From contig PAEP01000017.1 of the NCBI GenBank assembly GCA_002700765.1, positions 24,692-31,141 on the forward strand: 6,450 nt of DNA. The letters run 5' to 3'. The notes under the pieces were generated by a model, which did not search any database, had not been told where the DNA came from, and saw nothing but the letters and a program-made list of their open reading frames with translations. Made by a program: the position numbers and the translations under genes. The DNA is from Synechococcus sp. MED850. GTDB taxonomy: Bacteria > Cyanobacteriota > Cyanobacteriia > PCC-6307 > Cyanobiaceae. Of this stretch, positions 5,897 to 6,450 are shown one piece after another. How positions within the stretch are numbered: position 1 is the stretch's first letter; every line of letters starts with the position of its first letter.

Positions 5897-6450
5897 TCAG
5901 GGTCGGTAGGGAATCACATCCAGGCGGATTGGCCCGTTGCTACCACGTCGATCGGGTGTGCGATTGCTCTGGGAGGCAATTCGAGCCGCCATCGGCGCTG
6001 GTTTGACGGGAGCCCGGGGAGCCCCCAGTCGGGAGAAGCCTGTTTCCCCGCTCCGACCTGCCTTGGCCAGCAGGCTGTTCACAGGCTCGGGATGCGCAAA
6101 GTACACGTGGCTGAGGGTGCGTCCCTGATACACGCGGCGTTCCAGCCTCCAGTCGCGATCGAGTTTGATCCGTACAAAACCGTTTCGGTCCCGTCCCGGG
6201 ATGGGCGCCCTTCCGACCAGGATGGGTGCTGCTTGCGTGGGATCGATCACCTGCAACTGCAGGGTGTTGTCGTTCTGGACCAGTCGAAGTCTGAATCGGC
6301 TGCTGAGGTCTCGATCACCTGTTCGAAGGGAATAGCCGTTGCTGTCCAGATACCGACTGCAGATTCCGCTGAAGTTGAAGCTGTTCAGGGTTGGCTCCAT
6401 CAGACCGTCCGGTCTGGGGGTCCAGCAGAGCGGACGTGGTTTGATCTGTT
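5897..6450 (-). CDS. DUF3747 domain protein (N-terminus outside window)
   Basis: The frame is open from the right edge; the first complete codon is CAG at 6448-6446. It ends at TGA 5899-5897, giving 183 residues. It begins QIKPRPLCWTPRPDGLMEPT, so the Met at 6400 is internal. The sequence FNFSGICSRYLDSNGYSLR, and later WRLERRVYQGRTLSHVYFAH, match the pattern I recognise for DUF3747, a family of unknown function common in cyanobacteria and often carrying a signal peptide, which here would lie outside the window. Two cysteines (8 and 30) flank the core and could form a disulfide if exported. After about residue 120 the protein becomes a 60-residue low-complexity tail rich in Arg, Pro, Ala and Ser. 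It converges on the ribosomal operon and ends at its own terminator near 5715-5741. Family recognition is from memory; function is unknown. Confidence 0.85.
   Translation of the reverse strand, partial: QIKPRPLCWTPRPDGLMEPTLNSFNFSGICSRYLDSNGYSLRTGDRDLSSRFRLRLVQNDNTLQLQVIDPTQAAPILVGRAPIPGRDRNGFVRIKLDRDWRLERRVYQGRTLSHVYFAHPEPVNSLLAKAGRSGETGFSRLGAPRAPVKPAPMAARIASQSNRTPDRRGSNGPIRLDVIPYRP

Noticed and set aside
6398..6400. ATG at 6400 (- strand) as the start of the DUF3747 gene
   Set aside because: The frame stays open to the window edge, and the upstream residues (KPRPLCW...) belong to the conserved domain, so the gene is cut by the window.
1..6450. Mobile elements, CRISPR arrays, tRNA or rRNA genes, or a novel defence system
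   Set aside because: I saw no terminal inverted repeats with a transposase, no regularly spaced repeats, no cloverleaf sequence and no unusual accessory cluster. All genes are housekeeping or a known conserved family.

Overview
The window looks like a chromosomal stretch from a picocyanobacterium of the marine Synechococcus/Cyanobium group. Three things support this: the DNA is GC-rich by eye; the gene order clpB2-secE-nusG-rplK-rplA-rplJ-rplL is one I associate with these organisms; and the last gene encodes a cyanobacterial DUF3747-type protein with the motif FNFSGICSRYLDSNGYSLR. Unlike E. coli, no rpoB follows rplL, as is usual in cyanobacteria. The assignment rests on recognition, not on a database search.

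Layout. Bases 1-2055 hold the 3' four-fifths of a ClpB-type Hsp100 ATPase. A run of same-strand genes follows: secE (about 2082-2363), nusG (2381-3067), rplK (3178-3603), rplA (3681-4388), rplJ (4627-5154) and rplL (5211-5606). Most starts have no convincing Shine-Dalgarno sequence; secE is the best exception. Bases 5607-5741 hold at least two hairpin terminators that close the ribosomal operon on the + strand and the DUF3747 gene on the - strand. Bases 5742-5896 are the 3' untranslated side of the DUF3747 gene, which runs leftward from beyond the right edge to 5897.

How the genes work together. SecE is the small SecYEG translocon subunit. NusG couples RNA polymerase to translation and controls pausing. 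L11, L1, L10 and L7/L12 form the two mobile stalks of the 50S subunit, where translation factors dock. In bacteria this operon is usually fed back at the mRNA level by L1 and by the L10-L12 complex. The 238-base rplA-rplJ gap is very structured. It contains a helix-loop-helix element resembling an L10-binding leader, then a large hairpin whose closing 12-bp perfect inverted repeat ends two bases before the rplJ ATG.

The most unexpected signal is a 12-base exact copy of the ultraconserved core of the cyanobacterial small RNA Yfr1 (CACTCCTCACAC, 5798-5809), between the converging genes. On the + strand it could belong to a Yfr1-like RNA. On the - strand the same bases would give the DUF3747 mRNA a 3'UTR site perfectly complementary to Yfr1. 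I found no mobile element, CRISPR array, tRNA or rRNA gene. Apart from the leader structures and the Yfr1 motif, this is an ordinary housekeeping region.
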